Of a stretch of DNA of 64,000 bases, positions 38,168 to 47,399 are shown piece after piece. Position 1 is the stretch's first letter. Every line of letters starts with the position of its first letter. The position numbers and the translations under genes were made by a program. This DNA comes from JADCRZ01 sp041751095 (lineage in GTDB: Bacteria > Bacteroidota > Bacteroidia > Chitinophagales > Chitinophagaceae): the NCBI GenBank assembly GCA_041751095.1, contig JBGSYC010000290.1, forward strand, positions 1-64,000, read 5' to 3'. A model generated the notes under the pieces. That model saw only the letters and a program-made list of their open reading frames with translations, made no database searches and was not told where the DNA came from.

Positions 38168-38453
38168 GGTAAAACTTTTGTGCTGATTAAATTTGATATC
38201 TCCGCATGCTAAGTTACAAATCAACAGTAATTGGATACTGCATTTCACCGGCAATTTCTAATGCTCCTGATTGTTGTATTTGAAGTGTATTTAAGCTACC
38301 TTAGCTAACAATCTTAAGATCAGTATACCACCGACAACATTTTCAGGATATGAGAATGTGATTTATTTCAAAACGCAACACCGGCATGGATTCAAAAGAA
38401 GGGTTGAAGCCTCTCTGCTCTCATAGCAACTATTTAAGGTAATTTATACATTT

Positions 38454-41400
38454 ATGAAAAAGAAAATCCCCGTTTGCATACTAGTTGCATTAAGCTCTTG
38501 GTATGCTTTAGATGCTAAAGCTGAAATAAGGCCGCCGGGGCCCTCCTTCCCCGGTAGCGGTTTCTTCCAGGGCAAAAAGCTCGTGGCCGACGTCCTTATT
38601 TCCGGAAAAGTAATATCTGAAGCTGGCGAACCTTTGCCCGATGTAACGATAGCCCTCAAAGGGTCAAAATCAGGCAGTACATCAGGGGCTGATGGCAGTT
38701 TCTCGTTAAATGTGCCTGATACAAGGGGAACGCTTATTTTTTCGATGATCGGTTTTAAAACACAGGAAGTATCTTATAACGGCAATACGGCAAATCTCGT
38801 GGTTACATTGACGAGTGATTCCAAATCATTGGAAGATGTTGTGGTGATCGGTTACGGTACCCAGAAAAAAAGCGATATAACCGGCGCCATATCGTCTGTT
38901 TCAAGCAAAGACCTCTCACAAGTTCCTGCTGGTAATGTTATGCAGCAGGCGCAGGGAAGATTAGCGGGTGTGGATATTGTAAGGTCTGACGGTGCTCCGG
39001 GATCCCCTATGCAGATCAGGATTAGAGGGAACAGATCCATCAGGGCCGGTAACGACCCGCTGTTTGTTATAGACGGGATTCCGACAAATACGAGCATCAA
39101 TGATTTCAATCCGAATGATATTGAATCAATGGAGGTCTTAAAAGATGCCAGCGCCGTTGCCATTTATGGATCACGAGGTGCTAACGGCGTGATTTTGATC
39201 ACTACTAAAAAGGGAAAGGAAGGAAAGGCCGTTATCAGTTACGATGGCTATTATGGGGTAAAAAAAGCCATTGAAAATATCGACCTCATGAACGGGCAGG
39301 AAATAGCCCGTTACGTAAGAATTGCCCATGGATTATCACCAGATGATAATAGTAAAGATGTTTCCATCCTTAGCGCCGAAGAAGCCCGGAACCTGCAGAA
39401 TGGAAAGGAGACAGACTGGTTAGGTTCCATATTACGTTCCGGTTCGCAACAAGATCACCAACTGTCGGTAAGTGGCGGAACGAAAGACGTCAGGTATTAC
39501 CTGTCAGGTGCCTATTTCGATGAACAGGGCATTCTTCCAAAATCGGATTATTCAAGAACTTCAGTGAGGGTTAATATTGAAGCGAGGCTGAATGAGAAAC
39601 TAAAAGTAGGAATAAGCTCTACTGTTGCCAGGGATGAAAGAAACGAAATGAGAGACCAGCCCTATGGCAACTCTTTGATATTCTCACCTTTGGTTTCACC
39701 CTATGACTCCGCAGGCAAAATTATTCCTTTCCCCAGCCAGCGTATAGGCAACACCGTTAATCCCCTTGTATATCTTCAGCCCAATCAGTATACTAATGAA
39801 AGACGGGGCTACCGGGTCTTCGCCAATATTTTTGCAGAATATGCCTTCCATAAAGATCTGACCTATCGTGTCAATTTCGGGCCTGACATCAAATCGGCCC
39901 GGAGAGGACTCTATACCGGCTTATTAGACCAGAGTATAAACACGGCATCTGTACGCAACGAAAACGAATTCGCCTATACATTGGAAAACATTCTCACCTA
40001 CAAAAAACAGTTTGGTGCGCATGCTGTAGATGTCGTAGGCCTTTTCAGTACGCAGGAGAGCAGGTTCGAGTTTTCGGAAGCCGGAGGACGGGATATTCCC
40101 ATAGAAACGTCTTCATTTTACGACCTGGGCAGTGCATCCACTCTTGCCAATATCAATAGCGGCCTGTTAGAATGGGGATTATTGTCGTATATGGCCAGGA
40201 TTAACTATCAGTTGCAAAACAGGTATCTCATTACAGTTACCGGAAGGGCTGATGGTTCATCCCGGTTGGCTGCCGGACGGAAGTGGGGCTTTTTTCCATC
40301 AGTTGCAATAGGATGGGTACTTTCAGAAGAAAAATTCCTGCAAAGTTCGTGGCTCCCTTTTCTGAAGCTCAGAGCGGGTTTCGGCGAAGTAGGAAACACC
40401 TCGATTGAGCCGTATCAGACATTAGGCGGATTAAGCCGTTCGGTGTATGCCTTTGGAGATAACCAGGCTTTTGGTTATCAGCAGAGCATCATAAGTAATC
40501 CGGGACTCGGCTGGGAAATATCAAGAACGGTGAATATCGGAGTGGATTTTGGCATGTTTAATAACAGGATAACCGGTTCACTGGAGCTTTACAATACGAA
40601 TACCAGTGATCTTCTGTTAAACAGGCTGATTCCGATTACGTCGGGGTACACATCGGTTTTGCAAAATATCGGAGCTACCCGCAACAGGGGAGTAGAGTTT
40701 TCGGCATCCTCTTATGTGATAGACAGAAAAGACGGTTTAAGATGGGATGTTAACTTCAATATTTTCTCCAATAAGGAAGAAATTGTAGAATTGTTTGATG
40801 GGCAAAGTGACGATGTTGGCAACCAGTGGTTTATCGGGCAGCCAATCAATGTGTTTTATTCTTTTAAGCATAACGGTATATGGCAGGCTAAAGAAGCTGA
40901 TGAAGCCAGACGCTTCAACCAGGCGCCTGGGGACATAAAAATTGCAGATGTAAATGGAAGAGACGCTCAGGGAAATCTTACCAGGCAGCCGGACGGCAAA
41001 TTGAATGCTGATGACAGAACAGTTTTAGGCTCAACCGTACCGAAATGGAGCGGCGGTATCACCAACCGTTTTAGTTTTAAAGGCTTCGAATTTTCTTTCC
41101 TGGTTCAGGCCCGTCAGGGACAGATGGTAAGCAGTGAGTTTCATCATTTGGGAGCTAACAACTGGCAGGGCAGAACCAATATGATCAACCTGAATTATTG
41201 GACTCCCGATAATCCCAGCAATGAAATTCCCATACCTAAGTCGAATTCCGCTCCCCTGTATTTTAATGCACTCCGCTACCTCGACGGTTCTTTCGTTAAG
41301 ATCAGAAATATTTCAATGGGATATAACTTCAATAAGAATTTGATAAACCCTCTTAAATTTTCCTCCTTAAGAATATATGCAACAGCTAATAACGCGGTAA

Positions 41401-41510
41401 CTTTTTCAAAATACAAGGTAGTAGACCCTGAAACGTCCAACGGCATCGTAGGCGGGAGTAATCCCCTGAATACAGCTACCTATATTTTGGGTCTTAGTGT
41501 AAAGTTTTAA
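38454..41510 (+). CDS. SusC/RagA-family TonB-dependent transporter, second copy
   Basis: A 1018-residue outer-membrane importer. Signal peptide, carboxypeptidase-like domain (about 48-125: ISGKVISEAGEPLPDVTIALKG), the junction VVVIGYGTQKKSDITGAI, a plug (about 140-255, with IRIRGNRSIRAGNDPLFVIDG) and a barrel ending in YILGLSVKF are all visible. It differs considerably from the first SusC, so it probably carries a different oligosaccharide. It pairs with the SusD gene 19 bases downstream and is divergent from the GH28 gene across a roughly 290-base promoter region. Confidence 0.96.
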   Translation: MKKKIPVCILVALSSWYALDAKAEIRPPGPSFPGSGFFQGKKLVADVLISGKVISEAGEPLPDVTIALKGSKSGSTSGADGSFSLNVPDTRGTLIFSMIGFKTQEVSYNGNTANLVVTLTSDSKSLEDVVVIGYGTQKKSDITGAISSVSSKDLSQVPAGNVMQQAQGRLAGVDIVRSDGAPGSPMQIRIRGNRSIRAGNDPLFVIDGIPTNTSINDFNPNDIESMEVLKDASAVAIYGSRGANGVILITTKKGKEGKAVISYDGYYGVKKAIENIDLMNGQEIARYVRIAHGLSPDDNSKDVSILSAEEARNLQNGKETDWLGSILRSGSQQDHQLSVSGGTKDVRYYLSGAYFDEQGILPKSDYSRTSVRVNIEARLNEKLKVGISSTVARDERNEMRDQPYGNSLIFSPLVSPYDSAGKIIPFPSQRIGNTVNPLVYLQPNQYTNERRGYRVFANIFAEYAFHKDLTYRVNFGPDIKSARRGLYTGLLDQSINTASVRNENEFAYTLENILTYKKQFGAHAVDVVGLFSTQESRFEFSEAGGRDIPIETSSFYDLGSASTLANINSGLLEWGLLSYMARINYQLQNRYLITVTGRADGSSRLAAGRKWGFFPSVAIGWVLSEEKFLQSSWLPFLKLRAGFGEVGNTSIEPYQTLGGLSRSVYAFGDNQAFGYQQSIISNPGLGWEISRTVNIGVDFGMFNNRITGSLELYNTNTSDLLLNRLIPITSGYTSVLQNIGATRNRGVEFSASSYVIDRKDGLRWDVNFNIFSNKEEIVELFDGQSDDVGNQWFIGQPINVFYSFKHNGIWQAKEADEARRFNQAPGDIKIADVNGRDAQGNLTRQPDGKLNADDRTVLGSTVPKWSGGITNRFSFKGFEFSFLVQARQGQMVSSEFHHLGANNWQGRTNMINLNYWTPDNPSNEIPIPKSNSAPLYFNALRYLDGSFVKIRNISMGYNFNKNLINPLKFSSLRIYATANNAVTFSKYKVVDPETSNGIVGGSNPLNTATYILGLSVKF

Positions 41511-41529
41511 AACCAGAAAATTGCTTCAA

Positions 41530-43176
41530 ATGAAAACATTTACAAAATACATATGGATTACGGGTTTCTCTATGCTATCCCTCTCCTGCGGGAAAAAAGT
41601 TTTGGAAGAAAACCCGGTGAGCCTGGCTACGGCGGACGGATATTATGTTACGCCTAAGGGGATAGAGGATGGATTGAAAGCCGCATATAGTAAATTAAGA
41701 GACTTTTACGGACGCGAACAGGCTTTTTTTATGACGGAACCAGGCACAGACACATACACGAATGGCTTTGGAGGCGTTACCAATTCACCGGAATTAAATG
41801 ATTACTCGCCCAATCTACTGGGCACCAATGGCTTTATCACTTACGTTTGGAATAACTTATACATAGGCATCAACCAATGTAATACGGTTGTTGGCAGGGC
41901 AAAAGATGTAACCGGGATGAGTGATAAAGAAAAGGCACGTGTAACGGGAGAAGCACGGTTCCTGAGGGCTTTGTATTACTTTCATTTGGTGCAGCAATTT
42001 GGCGACGTTCATTTTTCGCTTGAAGAAACGGTTGGCGTGGTAACTACTGCCACCAGAACTCCGGTGGAAAAAATATATCAGCAGGGTATAATCCCCGATC
42101 TGCAGTTTGCTATCGATAATCTGCCCGCGACCACCGGTGACTACGGCAGAGCTACAAAGGCCGCAGCTGAGGGATTAATGGCCAGGGTACAGCTTACTGT
42201 TGGTAATTGGGTGGAGGCCGAAAAATCAGCAGATAACGTCATAAAAAAATATAGCTATAAACTGGTAAAACCTTATGCGTCCCTGTGGGATATCAATAAC
42301 CAGGTAAACAGCGAAGTGATCTGGGCTGTACAGTATACGACTAACCCGGTAACGAATGGGCAAGGCAACAGGGCTCATGTTTTTTTCCTGTTTTCTTATG
42401 ACCTTAACCCCACAATGAGCCGGTCTGTTATTGATGGAGTGCCGCATAACAGGTTTATGTTGACCAATTATTTAATCAAGCTTTTCGATATTGATAAAGA
42501 TGCCCGTTGGGATGGCTCTTTCCAGACATTATGGTTTGCGAATAAAGCAGGCAGAATTAACGGCCGTAATGTAAACCCCGGGGATACATCTATAAAGATA
42601 GTACCTTATCCCGTTCCCGATCAGCTGCAGGCATCTGCCCCTTACTGGTATATCGATTTTAATGATAACTGGGTAGGAAAGCTGCCCGCGGCGTCCCTGG
42701 AAATTGGCGGAAACTCAAGAAGAAACTGGCCTGTATTGCGCAAGCACTTAGATCCCTTACGATCAAGCGCAAACGCACTTGACGGAGGCAGAGACTTCCC
42801 GGTATTACGATTGGCCGAAATGTATCTGATCGCAGCAGAAGCAGCGTGGAAACAGGGTAGAAGCGGCGTTGCGGCTGATTACATGAATGTTCTTAGAACC
42901 CGAGCCGCTAAGCCTGGAAAAGAACCACAGATGCAGGTTAATGCAAGTAGCATTAACCTCGACTTTATGCTTGATGAGCGGGCGCGGGAATTGATGGGAG
43001 AAATGCACCGGTGGTACGACCTTAAGCGCACCGGAACCCTCCTGGAGCGCGTTAAAAGGTACAACCTCGATGCTGCGCCGAACATCAGGGCGATGCACCT
43101 GGTAAGACCGATACCACAAACGCAAATCGACAGGGTGACGAATCCGGGCGATTTCCTGCAAAACCCCGGTTATTAG
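41530..43176 (+). CDS. SusD/RagB-family lipoprotein, second copy
   Basis: A 548-residue surface glycan-binding lipoprotein: signal ending in MLSLSCGKK, then EENPVSLATADGYYVTPKGIEDGLKAAY. The SusD core EARFLRALYYFHLVQQFGD and C-terminal RARELMGEMHRWYDLKRTG are present. It is about 60 residues longer than the first SusD. The frame opens at a TTG at 41521, but the ATG at 41530 starts the signal peptide. It ends 24 bases before the end of a convergent sulfatase. Confidence 0.95.
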   Translation: MKTFTKYIWITGFSMLSLSCGKKVLEENPVSLATADGYYVTPKGIEDGLKAAYSKLRDFYGREQAFFMTEPGTDTYTNGFGGVTNSPELNDYSPNLLGTNGFITYVWNNLYIGINQCNTVVGRAKDVTGMSDKEKARVTGEARFLRALYYFHLVQQFGDVHFSLEETVGVVTTATRTPVEKIYQQGIIPDLQFAIDNLPATTGDYGRATKAAAEGLMARVQLTVGNWVEAEKSADNVIKKYSYKLVKPYASLWDINNQVNSEVIWAVQYTTNPVTNGQGNRAHVFFLFSYDLNPTMSRSVIDGVPHNRFMLTNYLIKLFDIDKDARWDGSFQTLWFANKAGRINGRNVNPGDTSIKIVPYPVPDQLQASAPYWYIDFNDNWVGKLPAASLEIGGNSRRNWPVLRKHLDPLRSSANALDGGRDFPVLRLAEMYLIAAEAAWKQGRSGVAADYMNVLRTRAAKPGKEPQMQVNASSINLDFMLDERARELMGEMHRWYDLKRTGTLLERVKRYNLDAAPNIRAMHLVRPIPQTQIDRVTNPGDFLQNPGY

Positions 43177-43200
43177 GTGTCACGAACAACAATCAGTTCG

Positions 43201-44769
43201 TTATTTATTGAAAGTTGTCTTTGCAAGTGATTGCGCCTTTTCGAAGATTTGGAGAGCTTCCCCGTCGTTATATTTTTTCATCAGTTTTTGTAATGATTCT
43301 TTCAACTGGCTGATCACTTTTCCATCTGTTTTCCCGTACAAATTATTCAGTTCATGCGGGTCTTTCTGAATGTCAAATAATTCCCATGTTTTCTTTTCAC
43401 CATAAAAACAAATCAGCTTATACTTTTCCGTTCTGATTCCAAAATGCGGGGATACACGATGTGGTTTCGGGTATTCGTAGTAGTGATAATAAAGCTGGTT
43501 TACCCACGGAATGTTTTTGCGGCGCTCATCATTAAAAAGAGGCACCAGGGAAACGCCCTGCATTTCCTTAGGCACAGTGGCTCCTGCAATGCTTAAGATG
43601 GTGGGAGCCCAATCAATGTTACTGGCAAAATTCTCAATGGAGGTGCCTGGTTTGATAACGCCGGGGTAACGGATAACAAACGGCGTCCTTACCGATTCTT
43701 CGTACATGAACCGCTTATCGAACCACCCATGCTCACCCAAATAGAAGCCCTGGTCGGAAACGTAAATGACCACTGTATTCTTTGAAAGCCCCTTTTTGTC
43801 GAGGTAGCCTAATATCTCGCCAATATTCCTGTCGAGGGATTTCGCTACAGACAGATAGTCTTTCATGTAGCGTTGGTATTTCCACCGCACAAGGCTTTCA
43901 CCTGTTGGTTTTTTGTCATCGAATTCCTTACTTATTTTCCCGTAATAATCCTGGTATGCCTTTTTCTGTTCAGGGGCAAAACGTCTGTAGATCGGCCTGC
44001 TAAAGTCAAGATGCACCTTAAGATCTTCAACCAGCCGCATCGTTTTGTCTATGGTCATATCCTGGTCTTTGGCTGCAATCCTTCCTTTATAATTATCATT
44101 AAAAGTAGGAGGTAGTGGAAACTCCACTTCGTCAAATGCGCCTAAGTCCTGGATGTCAGGCATCCATTCACGATGGGTAGCTTTCTCACCCACGATCAGG
44201 CAAAATGGCTTAGTTTGATCTCTTTTATCCAGCCAGTCTACAGTAAGGTTTGTAATAACATTCGACACATATCCGTTCATGGTAACGGTGTCATTGTTAT
44301 TGTTTATGAAGTCAGGATTGAAGTAATGTCCCTGCCCGGGAAGTATGTTAAAGTAGTCAAATCCTTTAGGGAGGCTTCCCAGGTGCATTTTACCAATCCA
44401 GGCAGTTTCATAATTATTTTCCCGGAGAACTTTCGGAAAGGTCAGCTGATCGATAAACCTGCCTTCGTTGCCCTTATATTTATTAACATGGCTATAGGTG
44501 CCTGTAAGCAACGTTGCACGGCTGGGACCGCAAATAGAGTTCGTCACGAATGAATTTGTAAAAATAGCGCCCTCTCTTGCAATACGGTCAATGTTTGGTG
44601 TCTTCGCTATTTTACTCCCGTACGCTCCGATGGCCTGGTAAGCATGGTCGTCTGAAATGATAAAAAGAATATTCGGCCGGTTAGTGCCGTTCTGGTTTAC
44701 CTGGGAATAGCCTGCGCTGGTAGTTACGAGGATAAGCAGGCCGGTAAGATAATAATGTAACTTTTTCAT
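43201..44769 (-). CDS. Sulfatase (S1 family, N-sulfoglucosamine/iduronate-type)
   Basis: A 522-residue secreted sulfatase. Signal peptide (LLILVTTSAGYSQ), then NILFIISDDHAYQAIGAYG with the first metal ligands. The formylglycine motif is Cys80-Gly-Pro-Ser-Arg (NSICGPSRATLLTGTYSH). YVSDQGFYLGEHGWFDKRFM and a C-terminal DUF4976-like tail (GEKKTWELFDIQKDPHELNNLYG) complete the family pattern. It lies convergent to the second SusD and is probably part of the same glycan locus, though transcribed on its own. Sugar and sulfate position are not predictable by eye. Confidence 0.93.
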   Translation of the reverse strand: MKKLHYYLTGLLILVTTSAGYSQVNQNGTNRPNILFIISDDHAYQAIGAYGSKIAKTPNIDRIAREGAIFTNSFVTNSICGPSRATLLTGTYSHVNKYKGNEGRFIDQLTFPKVLRENNYETAWIGKMHLGSLPKGFDYFNILPGQGHYFNPDFINNNNDTVTMNGYVSNVITNLTVDWLDKRDQTKPFCLIVGEKATHREWMPDIQDLGAFDEVEFPLPPTFNDNYKGRIAAKDQDMTIDKTMRLVEDLKVHLDFSRPIYRRFAPEQKKAYQDYYGKISKEFDDKKPTGESLVRWKYQRYMKDYLSVAKSLDRNIGEILGYLDKKGLSKNTVVIYVSDQGFYLGEHGWFDKRFMYEESVRTPFVIRYPGVIKPGTSIENFASNIDWAPTILSIAGATVPKEMQGVSLVPLFNDERRKNIPWVNQLYYHYYEYPKPHRVSPHFGIRTEKYKLICFYGEKKTWELFDIQKDPHELNNLYGKTDGKVISQLKESLQKLMKKYNDGEALQIFEKAQSLAKTTFNK

Positions 44770-44920
44770 ATAGACCTTAAAAGTAAGACTATATCATCAA
44801 TAACGCTCTACACGAATGTCGGCGTTCTTCAAAAGCTGTTTAAAGCAAAATAGAATGCATATTCGGTATTGTGCATGCAGGCAGATATTTGCCGTAAAAA
44901 AAATTTGCAGGATCCAACTA

Positions 44921-44940
44921 ATATCGTAATATTGCGATAT
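44921..44940. promoter_or_regulatory. ArsR operator
   Basis: ATATCG-TAATATTG-CGATAT is a 20-base inverted repeat with a single mismatched pair, ending 4 bases before the ATG of arsR. ArsR-family repressors bind AT-rich dyads of this type over their own promoter and leave when arsenite binds. The position strongly suggests autoregulation and control of the downstream arsM. Confidence 0.7.
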
Positions 44941-44944
44941 AAAT

Positions 44945-45274
44945 ATGGGCACCACAAAATCATACGGGTTTAGTACAAAGGATAACGCGCTTGCAAAATA
45001 TGCAAAGGCGTTAGGTCACCCGGCAAGGATTGCCATTTTAAAGCTGTTGTTAAACAGGCAAACCTGTGTTTGCGGTGATATAGTGGATGAACTGCCGCTT
45101 TCGCAAAGCACCGTTTCTCAGCATTTGAAAGAGTTGAAAGAAGCGGGACTGATTAAAGGCGAGATAGAAGGAGCGAAGGTTTGTTATTGCATCGATGAAA
45201 AAGAATGGAAATTAGCGCAGGCACGCATAAACCAGTTATTTGAGACTTTTAAAAGCGGCAGCACCTGTTGCTGA
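44945..45274 (+). CDS. arsR: ArsR-family arsenic-responsive repressor
   Basis: A 109-residue winged-helix metalloregulator. It has the ArsR opening AKALGHPARIAILKLL, a Cys pair in the sensor helix (Cys41-Val-Cys43), the recognition helix LPLSQSTVSQHLKELKEAGLIK, and a C-terminal Cys pair (residues 108-109). Thiols near the DNA-binding helix are the arsenite sensor in this family. It precedes an arsenite methyltransferase gene by 53 bases and has a near-perfect palindrome directly before its start. No arsenite efflux gene is present in the window. Confidence 0.92.
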   Translation: MGTTKSYGFSTKDNALAKYAKALGHPARIAILKLLLNRQTCVCGDIVDELPLSQSTVSQHLKELKEAGLIKGEIEGAKVCYCIDEKEWKLAQARINQLFETFKSGSTCC

Positions 45275-45327
45275 CTTTTTTTGATAAATATAATCGGCTT
45301 ATTACGATAACATTAAACACATAAACA

Positions 45328-46176
45328 ATGAAAACACAAGATCAGGTTAAAGACCTCGTAAAGCAGAAGTATTCAGAAATCGCTTTACAGGATAAGGAAA
45401 CAAATCAATCCTCCTGCTGTGGCGCCGGAGGATGCAGTACCGAAGTTTACAACATTATGGCAGATGATTATAATAACCTCGAAGGTTATCATCCAGAGGC
45501 AGATCTCGGCTTAGGGTGTGGACTTCCTACACAATATGCAAAGATAAAAAAAGGCGATGTTGTAATTGATTTAGGCAGTGGTGCGGGTAATGACGCATTT
45601 ATTGCCAGGCATGAAGTGGGGGATACCGGTAAAGTGATCGGGATCGACTTTACACCGGCAATGATCAACAGGGCCCGGGAGAATGCGGAGTTAAGGGGAT
45701 TTCATAACGTCGAGTTCAGGCAGGGGGATATAGAAAAAATGCCTGTAACGGGAAACACAGCCGATGTAATTGTAAGTAATTGTGTGCTTAACCTCGTACC
45801 GGATAAAGATGGTGTTTTCAAAGATATTTTCAGAGTATTAAAACCAGGGGGTCACTTCAGTATATCAGATATCGTGCTGGAAGGTGAATTGCCACAGGAA
45901 TTAAAAGAAGCGGCGGAGATGTATGCAGGTTGCGTAGCCGGTGCCATCCAGAAACAGGTATATCTGGAATTGATAGAAAGGAACGGCTTTACGAATATCA
46001 CGATTCAAAAAGACAAAGCAATCATCATTCCTGACGATATTCTGAGCAATTATTTGTCCGGGCAACAAATTGAAGCGTTTAACCAATCCGGCACAGGCAT
46101 CCGCAGCATAACTGTATATGCTGAAAAGGCATTGGCAGATAAAACAGCTTGTTGTGCTCCCGGCTGCTGTAATTAA
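45328..46176 (+). CDS. arsM: Arsenite methyltransferase
   Basis: A 282-residue SAM-dependent methyltransferase that converts arsenite to methylated, partly volatile forms in the cytosol. Motif I reads VVIDLGSGAGNDAFIA; GIDFTPAMINRARENAE and DIEKMPV follow. The arsenic-binding cysteines of the family appear at Cys64 (LGLGCGLPT), Cys152 (VSNCVLNL) and Cys202 (MYAGCVAG), with an extra N-terminal CCGAGGC (30-36) and a Cys-rich tail (ACCAPGCCN). It is co-transcribed with arsR. Methylation seems to be the detoxification route here. Confidence 0.94.
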   Translation: MKTQDQVKDLVKQKYSEIALQDKETNQSSCCGAGGCSTEVYNIMADDYNNLEGYHPEADLGLGCGLPTQYAKIKKGDVVIDLGSGAGNDAFIARHEVGDTGKVIGIDFTPAMINRARENAELRGFHNVEFRQGDIEKMPVTGNTADVIVSNCVLNLVPDKDGVFKDIFRVLKPGGHFSISDIVLEGELPQELKEAAEMYAGCVAGAIQKQVYLELIERNGFTNITIQKDKAIIIPDDILSNYLSGQQIEAFNQSGTGIRSITVYAEKALADKTACCAPGCCN

Positions 46177-46625
46177 AACACAAGGGAAAATACAGGGAGA
46201 AGGAAACCACGGAGAATAAAGGGAGAAGGAAACCACGGAGAATACAAAGAGAAGGAAACCACATAAGGAAACCAGGGAGAATACAAAGAGACGGAAACCG
46301 CGGAGATTACAGGGAGAAGGAAGCCACGGAGAAATACAAAGAGAAGGAAACCAAGGAGAAATACAGAGAGAAAAAGCTTCTCAAATATTTACGTATGCTA
46401 TGGGCACAGTAGTAATCATGAAGGTTATATAGTAAGTTCATGGCAGTCCACAAGGGCTCCCACAAGAAACATGATTTCTGCTGTATTTATAATGACCACA
46501 TGCCGTCCGAAATTAGACTTGCTTCTCCGTGCTTCTCTACGGTGTTACTTCTTTGTGGCTCTGAGTGGTTTTTTCCCGGCCGATATTCGTATTTTTCTTT
46601 TACTTAGAAATACAAAGACGGAACC
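46177..46625. other. 449-base repeat-bearing gap
   Basis: No gene. It holds a tandem array (46191-46375, listed separately) and, at about 46519-46574, an inverted-orientation piece of similar style (CTTCTCCGTGCTTCTC ... TTTGTGGCTCTGAGTGG) that resembles the common ACCACGGAGAAGC-type intergenic repeat of Bacteroidetes. Confidence 0.6.
46191..46375 (+). repeat. Tandem repeat, 26-27-base unit, about 6.5 copies
   Basis: The unit is approximately TACAAAGAGAAGGAAACCAC followed by GGAGAA. Copies start near 46191, 46217, 46243, 46281, 46307, 46334 and 46361, with one irregular, longer copy at 46243-46280. Copies differ by substitutions. The purine-rich strand is constant. There are no unique spacers, so it is not a CRISPR array. 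Confidence 0.85.
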
Positions 46626-47399
46626 ATGAAAATTATACTTTTCTCAGACATCCATGCCAACCTCCCGGCGCTGGAGGCTTTCTTTGAAGACATCAGGGGG
46701 CGCGACTATGATACGATCTGTTGTCTGGGTGACCTGGTGGGATACAATATCTGGCCGAATGAAGTGGTAAACGAAATCAGAGAACGCAATATTCCAACCA
46801 TTACAGGTAATTATGATTTTGGCATCGGCAGAAGCAGCAATGATTGCGGCTGCGCATACAAGACCGACGAAGAAAAAGCCAATGGCAATGTATCCATCTT
46901 ATTTACCAATCAGATTATGAAGGATGCCGAAAGGGCTTATCTGAGAAGCCTGCCGGCTCATATAAAAATTGAGTTCCAGTTAAATAATGACAGGCTCAAC
47001 CTGTTGCTTGTGCATGGCAGCCCCCGTAAGGTAAATGAATACCTTTTTGAGGACAGGGAAGAAAAAAGCCTGCTGCGTATCATGCGCGATGCCGACGCAG
47101 ACATCATGTGTTTTGGCCATACCCATAAGCCCTACCACAGATGCCTCGCAGAGATACACGAACACGGTACGAGGTTCCGGCACGCCATTAACATCGGTTC
47201 GGTGGGTAAACCAAAAGACAATGACAACCGCGGCTGTTACGTGATCTTGCACGTAACCGGACATAGCAGCATTGATACTGCTGACAGTATTGACTTTCAG
47301 TTTGTCCGCTTTGCATATGATCATGAAAAGGCTGCCAAAGCTATTTTGGACAGTCCCTTGCCAAATATCTATGCCGGAAACCTTACAAACGGATACTGA
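46626..47399 (+). CDS. Metallophosphoesterase family protein (YfcE-like)
   Basis: A 257-residue cytosolic dimetal phosphoesterase. Motifs in order: LFSDIHANLPALEAF (metal ligands Asp8 and His10), CLGDLVGYNIWPNEVV, ITGNYDFGI (GNYD in place of GNHD, as in the YfcE-type subgroup), LLVHGSPRKVNEY and CFGHTHKPYHR, then INIGSVGKPKD. Members cleave phosphodiesters or nucleotides, and bis-nucleoside tetraphosphates have been proposed; the substrate is open. A CGC-type Cys cluster (DCGCAYK) follows the GNYD motif. No operon partner is visible. Confidence 0.88.
   Translation: MKIILFSDIHANLPALEAFFEDIRGRDYDTICCLGDLVGYNIWPNEVVNEIRERNIPTITGNYDFGIGRSSNDCGCAYKTDEEKANGNVSILFTNQIMKDAERAYLRSLPAHIKIEFQLNNDRLNLLLVHGSPRKVNEYLFEDREEKSLLRIMRDADADIMCFGHTHKPYHRCLAEIHEHGTRFRHAINIGSVGKPKDNDNRGCYVILHVTGHSSIDTADSIDFQFVRFAYDHEKAAKAILDSPLPNIYAGNLTNGY

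Noticed and set aside
43182..43201. Weak hairpin ACGAAC ... GTTCGT between the convergent SusD and sulfatase genes
   Set aside because: Only 6 bp with an 8-base loop and no T run; too weak to call.
46191..46375. Possible CRISPR array
   Set aside because: Units are contiguous, degenerate and without spacers, and no cas genes are in the window.
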